64,000 nucleotides of DNA, from assembly GCA_001898145.1 (NCBI GenBank), contig MKSR01000017.1, positions 1 to 64,000 on the forward strand, written 5' to 3'. The stretch's first letter is position 1. Each line of letters opens with the position of its first letter. The stretch is from Dyadobacter sp. 50-39 (GTDB lineage Bacteria; Bacteroidota; Bacteroidia; Cytophagales; Spirosomataceae). Below, piece after piece: positions 26,746-35,892 of this stretch. A program made the translations under genes and the position numbers. The notes under the pieces are model-generated. The model searched no databases and was not told the DNA's origin. It saw nothing but the letters and a program-made list of their open reading frames with translations.

Positions 26746-26782
26746 TCCTACAAAGTTTCTCCAAAATCAGTCCATAGTTTTG
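26746..26782 (+). promoter_or_regulatory. Response-regulator-type promoter, site 2
   Basis: TTCTCCAAAAT begins at 26757 and is preceded 11 bp upstream by the weaker half-site TCCTACAAAGT. A perfect -7 element TAGTTTTG begins at 26775, 18 nt after the TTCTCC start. It sits between the kinase stop and the outer-membrane protein start at 26811. Confidence 0.75.
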
Positions 26783-26810
26783 GCCACGTCCCACAGAAAG
26801 CCAACTCTTT

Positions 26811-28184
26811 ATGCCAAATCTAAAAATCGCCATTACTGTATTTTTAGTGATATTCTCCTATCTAGCCCATGGGCAAAATCAAGACAGTACAGTTTCCTTA
26901 ACTAACGCACTGTTGCTGGCAGAAAGGAATTACCCCCTTCTAAAATCCAAACAACATGAAATTGAGGCGACCAAGAAGAATATTGCACTCAGCAAAAACA
27001 CGTTGATCCCTTCCCTGGACCTAAGCTATCAGGCCAACCTGGCCACCTATAACAACATCACCGGGATGCTCAGCCCTTCTGGCATATTTCCCATCAGCGG
27101 ACCTCCTTCCACAGAGAATAAATATCAACCCATATTTGGCAGTGCAGCCGGATTTTTGATGAATTGGCAGGCAATTACTTTTGGGCAACGCGACGCTCAA
27201 ATTGCCAGCGCCTCTGCCGATGTTAACCAAAAGGAGGCTGACCGTCAGATGGACGTGTTCAAACATCTTGTCAATGTGGCCAATACCTATCTGGACGTAG
27301 CACTTGCAAAACAGCTGATTGCTGTCACAGAGAAAAATATTACCCGGGTCGAATTTTCTTTAAAGCAGTCGCGTACCCTCACCAACAAGGGCTTGAGACC
27401 CGGAGTCGATACCGCTTTGTTTCAGTCCGAGCTCTCCAAAAGTCGGATCGATCTGCTCAATGCCCGCCAGACATTCGACAAGCAAAAGATTATCCTCTCT
27501 CAACTTTTAGCGGCGGCTGATCCTGTTGACACCAGGGACAGCGTCTTCTTCAACCGATTTCCGACGACATTGATAGGCAATTCTGGGGATTACAGCAGCC
27601 ATCCACTGATCCGCTACCCACAAAGTCTGGCTGAATATAGCCAGGCAAAAGAAAAATTAATAAAACGGTCTTATTTACCCAAATTAAATGTCTGGAGCAC
27701 TGCCTATGCCAGGGGCTCCGGGATCAAATACGATGGCACAGTAAATTCAATAGACGGATTGGGGTTCAGCAGGTTCAATTATGGAATCGGCTTTCAGATT
27801 GCCTATCCCCTATTAAAGTTTGCCGACAAAAACCTGCAGATCCAACAGCAAAGCCTGATCACCCTGTCCATTCAGGAAAGACTGAAAGAAAGCCTGCTGG
27901 TTTTGGATAAACAAACCCAAATCAGTCAGGTGACGTATGCCAATGCCCTCAAAATTGCCGCTGAGACTTCCACGCAACTCGCGGCTGCCCAGTATGCGTT
28001 CAAAGCCATGCAAATCCGGTACAATACAGGTCTTGCCAATTTTAGTGATCTGATCCAGGCCCAGTATAACCTGCTGAAAGCAGAAACCGATTCAAAGCAG
28101 TCTTACTGGTATGTGTGGAAAGCATCTCTGAATAAGGCCGCGGCACAGGGAGATATCAATATATTCTTAAACGAACTGAAATAA
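26811..28184 (+). CDS. TolC-family outer membrane efflux protein
   Basis: This 457-aa protein has a signal peptide (about 1-21) and the two repeated helical hairpins of TolC-type channels (NALLLAERNYPLLKSKQHEIEATKKNIALSKN... and a second repeat ending NTGLANFSDLIQAQYNLLKAE). It is the exit duct for the RND pump encoded 6 bp downstream. It is first in a four-gene operon under site 2. Confidence 0.93.
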   Translation: MPNLKIAITVFLVIFSYLAHGQNQDSTVSLTNALLLAERNYPLLKSKQHEIEATKKNIALSKNTLIPSLDLSYQANLATYNNITGMLSPSGIFPISGPPSTENKYQPIFGSAAGFLMNWQAITFGQRDAQIASASADVNQKEADRQMDVFKHLVNVANTYLDVALAKQLIAVTEKNITRVEFSLKQSRTLTNKGLRPGVDTALFQSELSKSRIDLLNARQTFDKQKIILSQLLAAADPVDTRDSVFFNRFPTTLIGNSGDYSSHPLIRYPQSLAEYSQAKEKLIKRSYLPKLNVWSTAYARGSGIKYDGTVNSIDGLGFSRFNYGIGFQIAYPLLKFADKNLQIQQQSLITLSIQERLKESLLVLDKQTQISQVTYANALKIAAETSTQLAAAQYAFKAMQIRYNTGLANFSDLIQAQYNLLKAETDSKQSYWYVWKASLNKAAAQGDINIFLNELK

Positions 28185-28190
28185 AAAGCA

Positions 28191-31100
28191 ATGCTTCAAC
28201 TCATACGTTTTGCATTAAGAAAACCGGTCCTGATTATCGTTGCCATTGTTGGAATACTGTTCTTTTCCGTTCTGGCAATCAGAAAGCTGCCCGTTGATAT
28301 ATTTCCTAAAATGGGAACACCCACCATTTATGTGGCCCAAACCTACGGAGGATTATCACCACAGCAGATGGAAGGTTTTCTTGCATCTTATTATGAATAC
28401 CATTTTTTATATATCACCGGAATCAAATTTGTTGAAAGCAAGTCCGTTCAGGGCGTTTCGCTCATCAAATTACAATTCCACGAGGGTACTGATATGGCGG
28501 GCGCCATGGCCGAAACGATTTCCTATGTAAACAGGGCGCGCTCATTTATGCCGCCCGGTACCTTCCCGCCATTTGTGATGCGTTACGACGCCGGCTCTAT
28601 ACCGGTTGGACAACTGGTATTCAGCAGTGCTACACGTTCGCTCAATGAAATCCAGGACCTGGCATTGTTCAAGGTGCGTCCCATGTTTGCCTCCCTGCCG
28701 GGGGTATCTGCGCCTCCCCCTCTGGGTGGTAACCAGCGTACCATTCTGATCAAAGCAAACCCGGAACGTCTCAGAAGTTACAATATCTCCCCGGACGAAC
28801 TGGTAGCGACCATCGCGAAAAACAATGTATTGCTCCCGGCAGGTAATGTGCGTATAGGGGACCAGACATTGATCACACCGTCCAACAGCGTGGTAGATAA
28901 TTTCAAGGAGTTGGAACAGATCGTCGTCAAAGAGGTAGGTGGAACGTCGGTTTTCGTCCGGGATGTGGCCAGCGTCGACAATGGTGCCGATATCACTTCC
29001 GGATATGCCCTGATCAACGGAAAACGGTCGGTTTACATTCCCGTTACCAAAAGGGCCGATGCTTCCACATGGGACGTTGTCCAGCGCATAAAAAAGGGAT
29101 TGCCGGAGATGCAGGCCGCGATTCCAGACGATATCAAGGTATCCTACGAATTTGATCAGTCCGGTTATGTGATTAATTCCTTAAAAAGCTTGCTCTTCGA
29201 GGCAGGTTTGGGAGCCATATTAACGGGCCTGGTCGTGCTGCTTTTTCTGCGGGATTCCAGAAGCGCCCTTATTGTGGTACTAACTATACCGTTAGCGTTG
29301 CTGGCGGCTGTTGTCTGTCTTTATCTGGCTGGGCAGACGATTAACATCATGACATTGGGCGGATTGGCACTTGCGGTCGGAATCCTGGTAGATGAAGCGA
29401 CGGTAACCATCGAGAATATCCACCGGCATCAGCAAATGGACAAATCCAGGTCACGGGCTATCCTGGATGCCTGCCTCGAAATAGCTACACCCAAGCTTCT
29501 GATCCTGTTGAGCGTTCTTGTCGTATTTCTTCCAGCCTTGTTTATGACCGGGGTACCCAGGGCCATGTTTATTCCTTTATCCTTATCGGTAGGATTTGCC
29601 ATGATTGCCTCGTTTTTGTTATCGCAAACCTTTGTTCCGATACTATCCAACTGGCTCCTTAAAGATGCGGTTGAAACAGAACGGGTATCGTCCTTTGACA
29701 GATTCAGGGAAAGGTATAGCAAAACCGTTACCAGTTTCGGCGCAATCAAATTTGCCGCTCCACTGCTTACAATCATTTTCATCGGGGCTGCCATTCTTCT
29801 TTACAGCGGCTCGGGGACAGATATATTCCCTAAAATTGACGGCGGTCAGTTTCAGGTGCGGTTGAGAATGCCAACGGGGACCCGGATAGAAAGAACTGAG
29901 GATGCCACTAAAAAAATGCTGGGACTGATTAATGGACTGGCTGGAAAGGAGAATATTGCGATCACTTCCTGTTTTGTCGGCTTGCAGCCATCCACTTACG
30001 CGATCAATTCGATTTTCGTCTGGACAAGTGGGCCTCATGAAGCCATTATAAAGGCAAACCTGGTAAAAAATTCCGGAATAAGCATAGAAACGTTAAAGGA
30101 ACAAATCAGGGATAAAGCATTAAAAGAGCTCCCTAATGCCACTATCTCTTTTGAGCCGGCAGACCTGGTTGATCAGGTGATCAGCCAAGGCTCTAATACG
30201 CCCATTGAAATCCTTGTTCAGGGTAAGGACCTGGCACAAGGCAGAGCATATGCCGAGCAGTTAAAAGCCGAAATCGGGAAAATCGGTTTTCTAAGGGATG
30301 TGCAGATTGGGATCCCGCTGGATTACCCCAGCATCCAAATCAACTATGACCGTGTGAGAATGGGACAAATGGGCCTTTCTATTGAGCAGGCTGGTAAGTC
30401 TGTAACAGCGGCTTTATCTTCCAGCCGTAACACACAGCCCGTCTACTGGCTTGATAAAGCAGGGGGAAATTCGTACCAGGTACAGGTTGAATATCCCCAA
30501 TACCTAATGAACAGCCCCGAACATATCGAGCAAATCCCGATCAGTCAGGCCAATGGTAATAATCTATACTTGCGCGATATTGCAGACTGGAAGAAAACCA
30601 ATACGGCCGGTGAATACGACCGGATGAACCAGCAGCGGTTTATTACCGTAACGGCCAACATTTACAATCAGGATTTGAGTACCGGCGTAAAGCAGGTGAA
30701 CCAAGCGATTGCCAAACTGGGAGAACTGCCGCACGGGATGAAAGTTTATCTGCGTGGGCAATCCGAACTACTCGATGAAACACTAAATGAGCTTTCGCTG
30801 GGTTTGCTTCTTGCCATCGCTGTCATATTTTTAATGCTATCAGCCTATTTTCAATCACTGAGGATACCGTTGATTGTAATATCCGTGATCCCGGCTGTAG
30901 TAACGGGTTCTTTGCTTTTTCTCTTACTGACAGGTCATAGTTTAAACATACAATCATTCATGGGTTGTATTATGGCTATTGGGGTGTCTGTGGCTAATGT
31001 CATTTTGTTGGTAACAAACGGAGAATCTATTCGGATGCAAAATAATCAATCGCAAAATATCGGTGTGGAAGCAGCCGGAACACGGCTTCGACCCATACTA

Positions 31101-31331
31101 ATGACTGCCCTTGCCATGATTGCCGGAATGATCCCCATGGCGATAGGTATCGGTGAAGGTGGCCAGCAAACTGCGCCTTTAGGTGTAGCTGTAATAGGCG
31201 GTCTGGTCTTTTCAACAATAACCACTTTACTTATCACGCCGCTCATTTATAACTCCTGGATAGGAGGTAAAAATTATGTTGGTGTTTCCCTTGACCCTGA
31301 CGACAATGAAAGCAAAAATTTTGGCCAGTAA
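28191..31331 (+). CDS. RND efflux transporter permease
   Basis: This 1046-aa protein has an N-terminal membrane helix with the segment KLPVDIFPKMGTP, twelve membrane segments in two repeats with large periplasmic loops, and GILVDEATVTIENIHR in TM4. The single Asp there differs from the DFGxxxDG pattern of the heavy-metal pump at 42102, so it may export drugs or organic compounds rather than divalent metals. The end overlaps the start region of the MFP gene. Confidence 0.93.
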   Translation: MLQLIRFALRKPVLIIVAIVGILFFSVLAIRKLPVDIFPKMGTPTIYVAQTYGGLSPQQMEGFLASYYEYHFLYITGIKFVESKSVQGVSLIKLQFHEGTDMAGAMAETISYVNRARSFMPPGTFPPFVMRYDAGSIPVGQLVFSSATRSLNEIQDLALFKVRPMFASLPGVSAPPPLGGNQRTILIKANPERLRSYNISPDELVATIAKNNVLLPAGNVRIGDQTLITPSNSVVDNFKELEQIVVKEVGGTSVFVRDVASVDNGADITSGYALINGKRSVYIPVTKRADASTWDVVQRIKKGLPEMQAAIPDDIKVSYEFDQSGYVINSLKSLLFEAGLGAILTGLVVLLFLRDSRSALIVVLTIPLALLAAVVCLYLAGQTINIMTLGGLALAVGILVDEATVTIENIHRHQQMDKSRSRAILDACLEIATPKLLILLSVLVVFLPALFMTGVPRAMFIPLSLSVGFAMIASFLLSQTFVPILSNWLLKDAVETERVSSFDRFRERYSKTVTSFGAIKFAAPLLTIIFIGAAILLYSGSGTDIFPKIDGGQFQVRLRMPTGTRIERTEDATKKMLGLINGLAGKENIAITSCFVGLQPSTYAINSIFVWTSGPHEAIIKANLVKNSGISIETLKEQIRDKALKELPNATISFEPADLVDQVISQGSNTPIEILVQGKDLAQGRAYAEQLKAEIGKIGFLRDVQIGIPLDYPSIQINYDRVRMGQMGLSIEQAGKSVTAALSSSRNTQPVYWLDKAGGNSYQVQVEYPQYLMNSPEHIEQIPISQANGNNLYLRDIADWKKTNTAGEYDRMNQQRFITVTANIYNQDLSTGVKQVNQAIAKLGELPHGMKVYLRGQSELLDETLNELSLGLLLAIAVIFLMLSAYFQSLRIPLIVISVIPAVVTGSLLFLLLTGHSLNIQSFMGCIMAIGVSVANVILLVTNGESIRMQNNQSQNIGVEAAGTRLRPILMTALAMIAGMIPMAIGIGEGGQQTAPLGVAVIGGLVFSTITTLLITPLIYNSWIGGKNYVGVSLDPDDNESKNFGQ

Positions 31332-32445
31332 AAAAATCGGTACCATGTTAAGAATTTTCGCCAGCGCCTGCTGCATCCTTCTACTTTACGCATGCAATAG
31401 TAAAGAGGAGAAGCGCGATGCTAAGACAGCAGACGCCAAACAGGACAAAGTGGACTCTGTTGCAATCTATATTGCTAAAAGCGACTCCGTTGAAAAAACG
31501 ATCACGCTACCCAGTGAGCTGCTTCCCTACGAACGGGTGGAAATCCGCTCGAAGGTCCAGGGATATCTTAAAAAGATAAATGTCGATATCGGGACCCGCG
31601 TCCGGAAAGGCCAGTTACTCGCATTGATCGATGCGCCTGAAATAACCTCCAGGGTAAGTGAGTTCACCGAAAAAGTCCAGTCTGCCAAAGCAAAATACCT
31701 GGCCAGCAAGGACAATTATGATCGTATCCATTCAGCATCAGAAACCGATGGCGTAATAGCACTCAGCGAACTGGAAAAGGTCAAAAATACCTTCCTCGCA
31801 GACAGCGCGGAATATAAAGCAGCAATCTACAATGCGGCAACATATAAACAGATAGGTAACTATCTCGCTATCACATCTCCATTTAATGGTGTAGTGATCA
31901 AACGAAATGCCCACGAAGGCACTTTTGTAGGTAACCCCAGCGAGTTGCCACTACTGGTAATTGAGGATATTTCCCGCCTAAGGCTGCAAGTGGCCGTTCC
32001 CGAAGTTTATGCAGGGACAACACTAAAAAAACAAAGCATCAAATTCACGACCAAGGCGATGCCGGAGAAAGTGTTTGACGCTAAGCTGGTCCGCAAATCT
32101 GAAAACATTGACAATGCAACCAGGAGTGAAATATGGGAGTTTGAGGTACCCAATCCGGAAAAATTATTGAAAGCGGGCATGTACGCGGACGCTAAATTAT
32201 CCCTGCAACGGACAAAGCCCGGCATTACCCTTCCTTCCTCTGCGATTGTAACGACCCTGGAAAAGAAATTTGCTATAAAGGTCAAGCAGGGAAAAACCGA
32301 GTGGGTGGATATAAACCAGGGCCTGAACTTAGGGGACAAAATTGAAGTGTTTGGCAGCATCTCTGCCGGGGACACCTTGGTATTAAAGGCAAATGAAGAG
32401 TTAAAGCCCGATGTTCCGGTACATGTAAAGCCTGTTAAAAATTAA
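31306..32445 (+). CDS. RND periplasmic adaptor (membrane fusion lipoprotein)
   Basis: The frame opens at 31276; ATGs at 31306 and 31345 both precede a lipobox (LLLYAC). I chose 31306. The 379-aa adaptor has a barrel-sandwich half (GYLKKINVDIGTRVRKGQLLALIDAPE), a helical hairpin (about 100-150) and the second half-motif (ITSPFNGVVIKRNAHEGTFVG). It links the RND pump to the TolC channel. The start overlaps the RND gene. Confidence 0.9.
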   Translation: MKAKILASKKIGTMLRIFASACCILLLYACNSKEEKRDAKTADAKQDKVDSVAIYIAKSDSVEKTITLPSELLPYERVEIRSKVQGYLKKINVDIGTRVRKGQLLALIDAPEITSRVSEFTEKVQSAKAKYLASKDNYDRIHSASETDGVIALSELEKVKNTFLADSAEYKAAIYNAATYKQIGNYLAITSPFNGVVIKRNAHEGTFVGNPSELPLLVIEDISRLRLQVAVPEVYAGTTLKKQSIKFTTKAMPEKVFDAKLVRKSENIDNATRSEIWEFEVPNPEKLLKAGMYADAKLSLQRTKPGITLPSSAIVTTLEKKFAIKVKQGKTEWVDINQGLNLGDKIEVFGSISAGDTLVLKANEELKPDVPVHVKPVKN

Positions 32446-32501
32446 TAGTAGTTTGCTTTGCTTTATACTATCCATTGATATCAGCGAACCCTGATTAAAC
32501 T

Positions 32502-33596
32502 ATGATACTGATCAAGACCATTTGTGCCTTTTTGCTTTCTCTGCTCTTGACTTTCCAGCCTGGTGTTACCCTTCAAGTAAAGACCGTAGAAGAATATAAT
32601 ATTGGAGCCGGAAAACAACCTGACATAGCGATGGACCCAACCGGGGCCCTCCGGATTGTTTATGGCCTTGAAAACGGAAAATCAAAGGATCTGTACTATG
32701 TTACGTCGACCGACCAGGGAAAAACATTTTCCGCGCCATATTTAATGGGAAGTTTTCCAAAAATGGGGCTTGGCATGGGAAGAGGCCCACAAATTGCCAG
32801 TACAGTGGACTATACAACGGTTACAATTGGCGATCTAGGTGGAAACCTGTTCGCTTACAGACTTGACCACGAAAAGAACAGTTGGTCCGGGCGAATCAGG
32901 GTTAATGACGGCGATAGCACCGCCCTTGAGGCGTTGTCATCGTTGGATGCGGGCAAGGGAAATAACGTGGTTGCTGTTTGGCTGGACACGCGCCTGGAAA
33001 AAACAAATAATCTATATGGTGCACTTTCCAGAGATGGCGGGTTAACCTGGGATAAAAATATACTGGTCTACAAGGGCGCACAAAAAGGAATATGTGAGTG
33101 TTGCAAGCCGTCTGTTTTTATCGGTGCGGGCGGGCAGATCTATGCAATGTTTCGTAACAAGCTCGACGGTGCCCGTAACTTGTATCTGACTACTTCAAAA
33201 GACAATGGTCGGTACTTCGAACCTGCTCAAAAGCTCGGAACAGCAGACTACGTGGTCAATGCCTGTCCAATGGATGGAGGTGCTCTTACAGCGGATACGA
33301 AAGGCAAGGTCACAACAGTCTGGCGACGGCAAACAGACGTGTATCTTTCAGTCCCGGGAGAGGCAGAAATAAAATTAGGGGAGGGACGCACTCCCGTAGT
33401 GCAGCAAACTGACAAAGGAGCTGCTATTGCGTGGGAGCAAAATGGTGTAATTCAATTTCGCAGTCCTGATGGTGCAGAAACCATTAGCTTGGGTAATGGG
33501 CAATATCCAAAGCTAGCTTTGATGCCCAATCAGGAAAAGATCATTTGTACCTTCGAGCGCGAGGGCCGTATCATCATTAAAGTGCTCTCGCTATAG
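32502..33596 (+). CDS. Secreted sialidase/BNR-repeat protein with Cys cluster
   Basis: This 364-aa protein has a signal peptide and Asp-box-like turns (STDQGKTF, SRDGGLTWDK, SKDNGRYFE), the hallmark of a six-bladed sialidase-type propeller. A Cys-rich KGICECCKP segment and a later NACPMDGG segment are unusual and could bind a metal or form disulfides. The start is 56 bp after the adaptor stop, so it is likely part of the efflux operon. A true glycosidase is doubtful; a sensing or binding role fits the context better. Confidence 0.7.
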   Translation: MILIKTICAFLLSLLLTFQPGVTLQVKTVEEYNIGAGKQPDIAMDPTGALRIVYGLENGKSKDLYYVTSTDQGKTFSAPYLMGSFPKMGLGMGRGPQIASTVDYTTVTIGDLGGNLFAYRLDHEKNSWSGRIRVNDGDSTALEALSSLDAGKGNNVVAVWLDTRLEKTNNLYGALSRDGGLTWDKNILVYKGAQKGICECCKPSVFIGAGGQIYAMFRNKLDGARNLYLTTSKDNGRYFEPAQKLGTADYVVNACPMDGGALTADTKGKVTTVWRRQTDVYLSVPGEAEIKLGEGRTPVVQQTDKGAAIAWEQNGVIQFRSPDGAETISLGNGQYPKLALMPNQEKIICTFEREGRIIIKVLSL

Positions 33597-33744
33597 CCCA
33601 CTCCCCGATCTTCTAATTGTTGCTCATACCTTTCTATTGAACGCGGATCAGGATGAAGTACGATGGTTGGTAACTCCACTGTTGTACCAAGCCTGTTAAA
33701 ATCTCCGCCAGAGGCAATCTGTCGATTATCTCTGTTTAAAAAGC
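33597..33744. other. Intergenic region without a recognised gene
   Basis: No convincing coding frame was seen between the efflux operon and promoter site 3. The region from 33597 to the rhodanese start at 33964 is otherwise occupied by that promoter and a ~180-nt leader. Confidence 0.5.
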
Positions 33745-33781
33745 TTCTCTAAAATTTCTCCAAAATTGATTTTTAGGTTTA
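33745..33781 (+). promoter_or_regulatory. Response-regulator-type promoter, site 3
   Basis: Two half-sites TTCTCTAAAAT and TTCTCCAAAAT lie 11 bp apart (33745 and 33756). A near-consensus -7 element TAGGTTTA begins at 33774, again 18 nt after TTCTCC. It precedes the rhodanese-DUF1259-chrB-chrA operon by about 180 nt. Confidence 0.7.
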
Positions 33782-33963
33782 CCTCAGTTAAAAGGTAAAG
33801 AATATACAAATCGTCATTTTCATTCTATCATAAGATAATGCAATTGGATAGTATTGCCATATCGTTGAAAGGCGCAGTCAATATGCACCGATTGACACGC
33901 GGCAATTGAAAAATGAAAGTTCATACTATTCAATCCAGCTGCGAAACCAACTCAGTGAGAACT

Positions 33964-34401
33964 ATGAAAAATAAATGTACCTGGCTTATGCTCCTTTCGG
34001 GCATTGCGTTGCTGGCAACCACCCAGGCTAGCCTTGCAATCAATAACGTTACGCTTTCCCGACAAGACAGCACTCAAAAATCCGATTCCATTTCAGTAGC
34101 GGACCTAAAATCATTGATAAAGGCTTCTCCCCACCTTCAAATCATTGACGCGCGCCTGTTGAAGGACTTTGACAGAACGCAGGTGATCCCAGGCGCCAAA
34201 TGGAGGGATCCCACACAGGTTACCCAATGGGCGGAATCCCTGGACAAAACCAAGCCGGTGGTTATTTACTGTGTGCATGGACATAAGGTCAGTCAGCAGG
34301 TTGTTGACCACCTTCGTCAGTCGGGGTTTACTGCGCTGAGATTGACGGGCGGCATTGAGGAGTGGAAAGAGCAGAAAGGTGCCACGGTTAAATTAAAATA
34401 G
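33964..34401 (+). CDS. Periplasmic rhodanese-like protein
   Basis: The ATG at 33964 begins a signal peptide (MKNKCTWLMLLSGIALLATTQASLA); the longer frame from 33913 adds a doubtful 17 residues. The ~145-aa protein is a single rhodanese domain whose active-site loop reads CVHGHKVS, keeping the catalytic Cys. It leads the chromate cluster and could handle sulfur or thiol chemistry linked to oxyanion stress. Confidence 0.85.
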   Translation: MKNKCTWLMLLSGIALLATTQASLAINNVTLSRQDSTQKSDSISVADLKSLIKASPHLQIIDARLLKDFDRTQVIPGAKWRDPTQVTQWAESLDKTKPVVIYCVHGHKVSQQVVDHLRQSGFTALRLTGGIEEWKEQKGATVKLK

Positions 34402-34454
34402 TGATTAAGGTAAAATGCCGTAAATATTCAGTTAAGAAAATAATCAACCTACAT

Positions 34455-35441
34455 ATGAAGACCAACACATTTTTTTCCCGTAGAGACTGGCTGAAAACAG
34501 GCGCTTATTTCACTGCGGCCGGATTGACAGGCGCACATATTTCAAAAGGGAATAATGCTCCGGCTAAGACGCCTGCCCTTACGAAAGAGGAAATTGCGGC
34601 CATTGAAGCTGCTATGGGTAAAAAAGGCACTTATAACGAAGCTCAGGCAGTCCATACCACGCCGCTTCCGCGAAATGATTTGAAAGTGACTATTAAAGGA
34701 GAGCCCGTTCCAATCCCCTTTGGTTTTGGCGGATGGGCTTCTATCAAAAAAACCGTGGACGGAAAATCCGCCGTTTTAATGAGCGATACTGTTCTGCTTG
34801 AAGAAGAAGTAAACCCTTTGATTTCCGCAGCTCATGCCAATGGCCTTGAAATCGGGGCAATCCATAACCACTTTTTCTATGAGCAGCCTCGCATATTCTA
34901 TATGCACCTGCACGGTATGGGAACGCCGGAAGAACTGGCCAAAAAGTTTGCGGCAACCATTAAAGATGCAAAGATTTCACCAGCCAACCAGCCTGCACCA
35001 TCTGCCCCGCCGACCACTACCGGCAAAGAATTGTTTGACCTGCCTGCATTGGATGGCATCGTCAAATACACCGGAACAGTGAACGGCCCGACCTACAAGT
35101 ACACGGTAGGAAGGGACGATATCACCGTAATGGCCATGGGCGCAGAAATGACTGCCGCTATCGGGTTAAACTCCTGGGCAAGTTTTGCAGGCAACAAGGA
35201 CAGCGCCCACGTGGCCGGGGATATTGCCATGCTGGAAGATGAGGTAAACGCTGTCATTAAAGTACTGCGCTCTAATAACCTGGAAGTGGTAGCGCTTCAC
35301 AACCATATGTTCGGGGAAAATCCAAGGATCATTTTCCTGCATTACTATGGCCGCGGACCGGCTACCACGCTCGCCAAAGGTTTCAGGGCGGCGCTCGATG
35401 TACTTGGAAAGCCCGTGAAAGCGACCCACTCGACGCATTAG
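34455..35441 (+). CDS. DUF1259 protein with Tat signal
   Basis: The ATG at 34455 gives a twin-arginine-like start (SRRDWLKTGAYFTAAGL). The 328-aa protein contains two repeats of the DUF1259 (LppY/LpqO-type) domain, each with a His-rich IHNHFF or LHNHMF segment (GAIHNHFFYEQPRIFYMHLHG and VALHNHMFGENPRIIFLHYYG). DUF1259 genes often sit beside chromate-resistance genes. The function is unknown; the conserved His pairs suggest metal or oxyanion binding. Confidence 0.87.
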   Translation: MKTNTFFSRRDWLKTGAYFTAAGLTGAHISKGNNAPAKTPALTKEEIAAIEAAMGKKGTYNEAQAVHTTPLPRNDLKVTIKGEPVPIPFGFGGWASIKKTVDGKSAVLMSDTVLLEEEVNPLISAAHANGLEIGAIHNHFFYEQPRIFYMHLHGMGTPEELAKKFAATIKDAKISPANQPAPSAPPTTTGKELFDLPALDGIVKYTGTVNGPTYKYTVGRDDITVMAMGAEMTAAIGLNSWASFAGNKDSAHVAGDIAMLEDEVNAVIKVLRSNNLEVVALHNHMFGENPRIIFLHYYGRGPATTLAKGFRAALDVLGKPVKATHSTH

Positions 35442-35445
35442 AGCG

Positions 35446-35892
35446 ATGAACTGGATTACCCGCGAACGCCCCAAGATCGATAGGATCGCCTGCCCGTGGC
35501 TGATCAAGAACTTTGTGGACAGCGAAGCCATTTTTTATTACGTGCCAAAGGAGCAGGTCTTTGAAAGGGCCAGGGAGATGAGCGCGATCCCTTATGATAT
35601 CGACGGCGCGGAGTACTCCCATTATGGCGACCAGTGCAGCTTTGACTACATCGTGGCCAAACACCACATTGATGATCCTGCCATCAAAGAGCTTGCGATC
35701 ATTGTCAGGGCTGCCGACACAGACCGTTTTGAAATGGCACCGCAGGCGGCTGGCCTGTGGGCCATTTCAGCCGGGCTTTCCCATACTATCCGCGACGACC
35801 ATCAAATGCTTGAGGTCGGTCTGAAAATATACGATGCGCTTTACGCCTGGGCAAAATACTTACAAAATGAAAGACATACATGGAAACCGTAA
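35446..35892 (+). CDS. Chromate resistance protein (ChrB C-terminal domain)
   Basis: This 148-aa protein matches the Chrome_Resist domain pattern (ITRERPKIDRIACPWLIKNFVD, FDYIVAKHHIDDPAIKELAIIVRAADTD). It starts 4 nt after the DUF1259 gene and overlaps chrA by 13 nt. It is the stand-alone domain without the N-terminal regulator part of full ChrB. Confidence 0.9.
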   Translation: MNWITRERPKIDRIACPWLIKNFVDSEAIFYYVPKEQVFERAREMSAIPYDIDGAEYSHYGDQCSFDYIVAKHHIDDPAIKELAIIVRAADTDRFEMAPQAAGLWAISAGLSHTIRDDHQMLEVGLKIYDALYAWAKYLQNERHTWKP

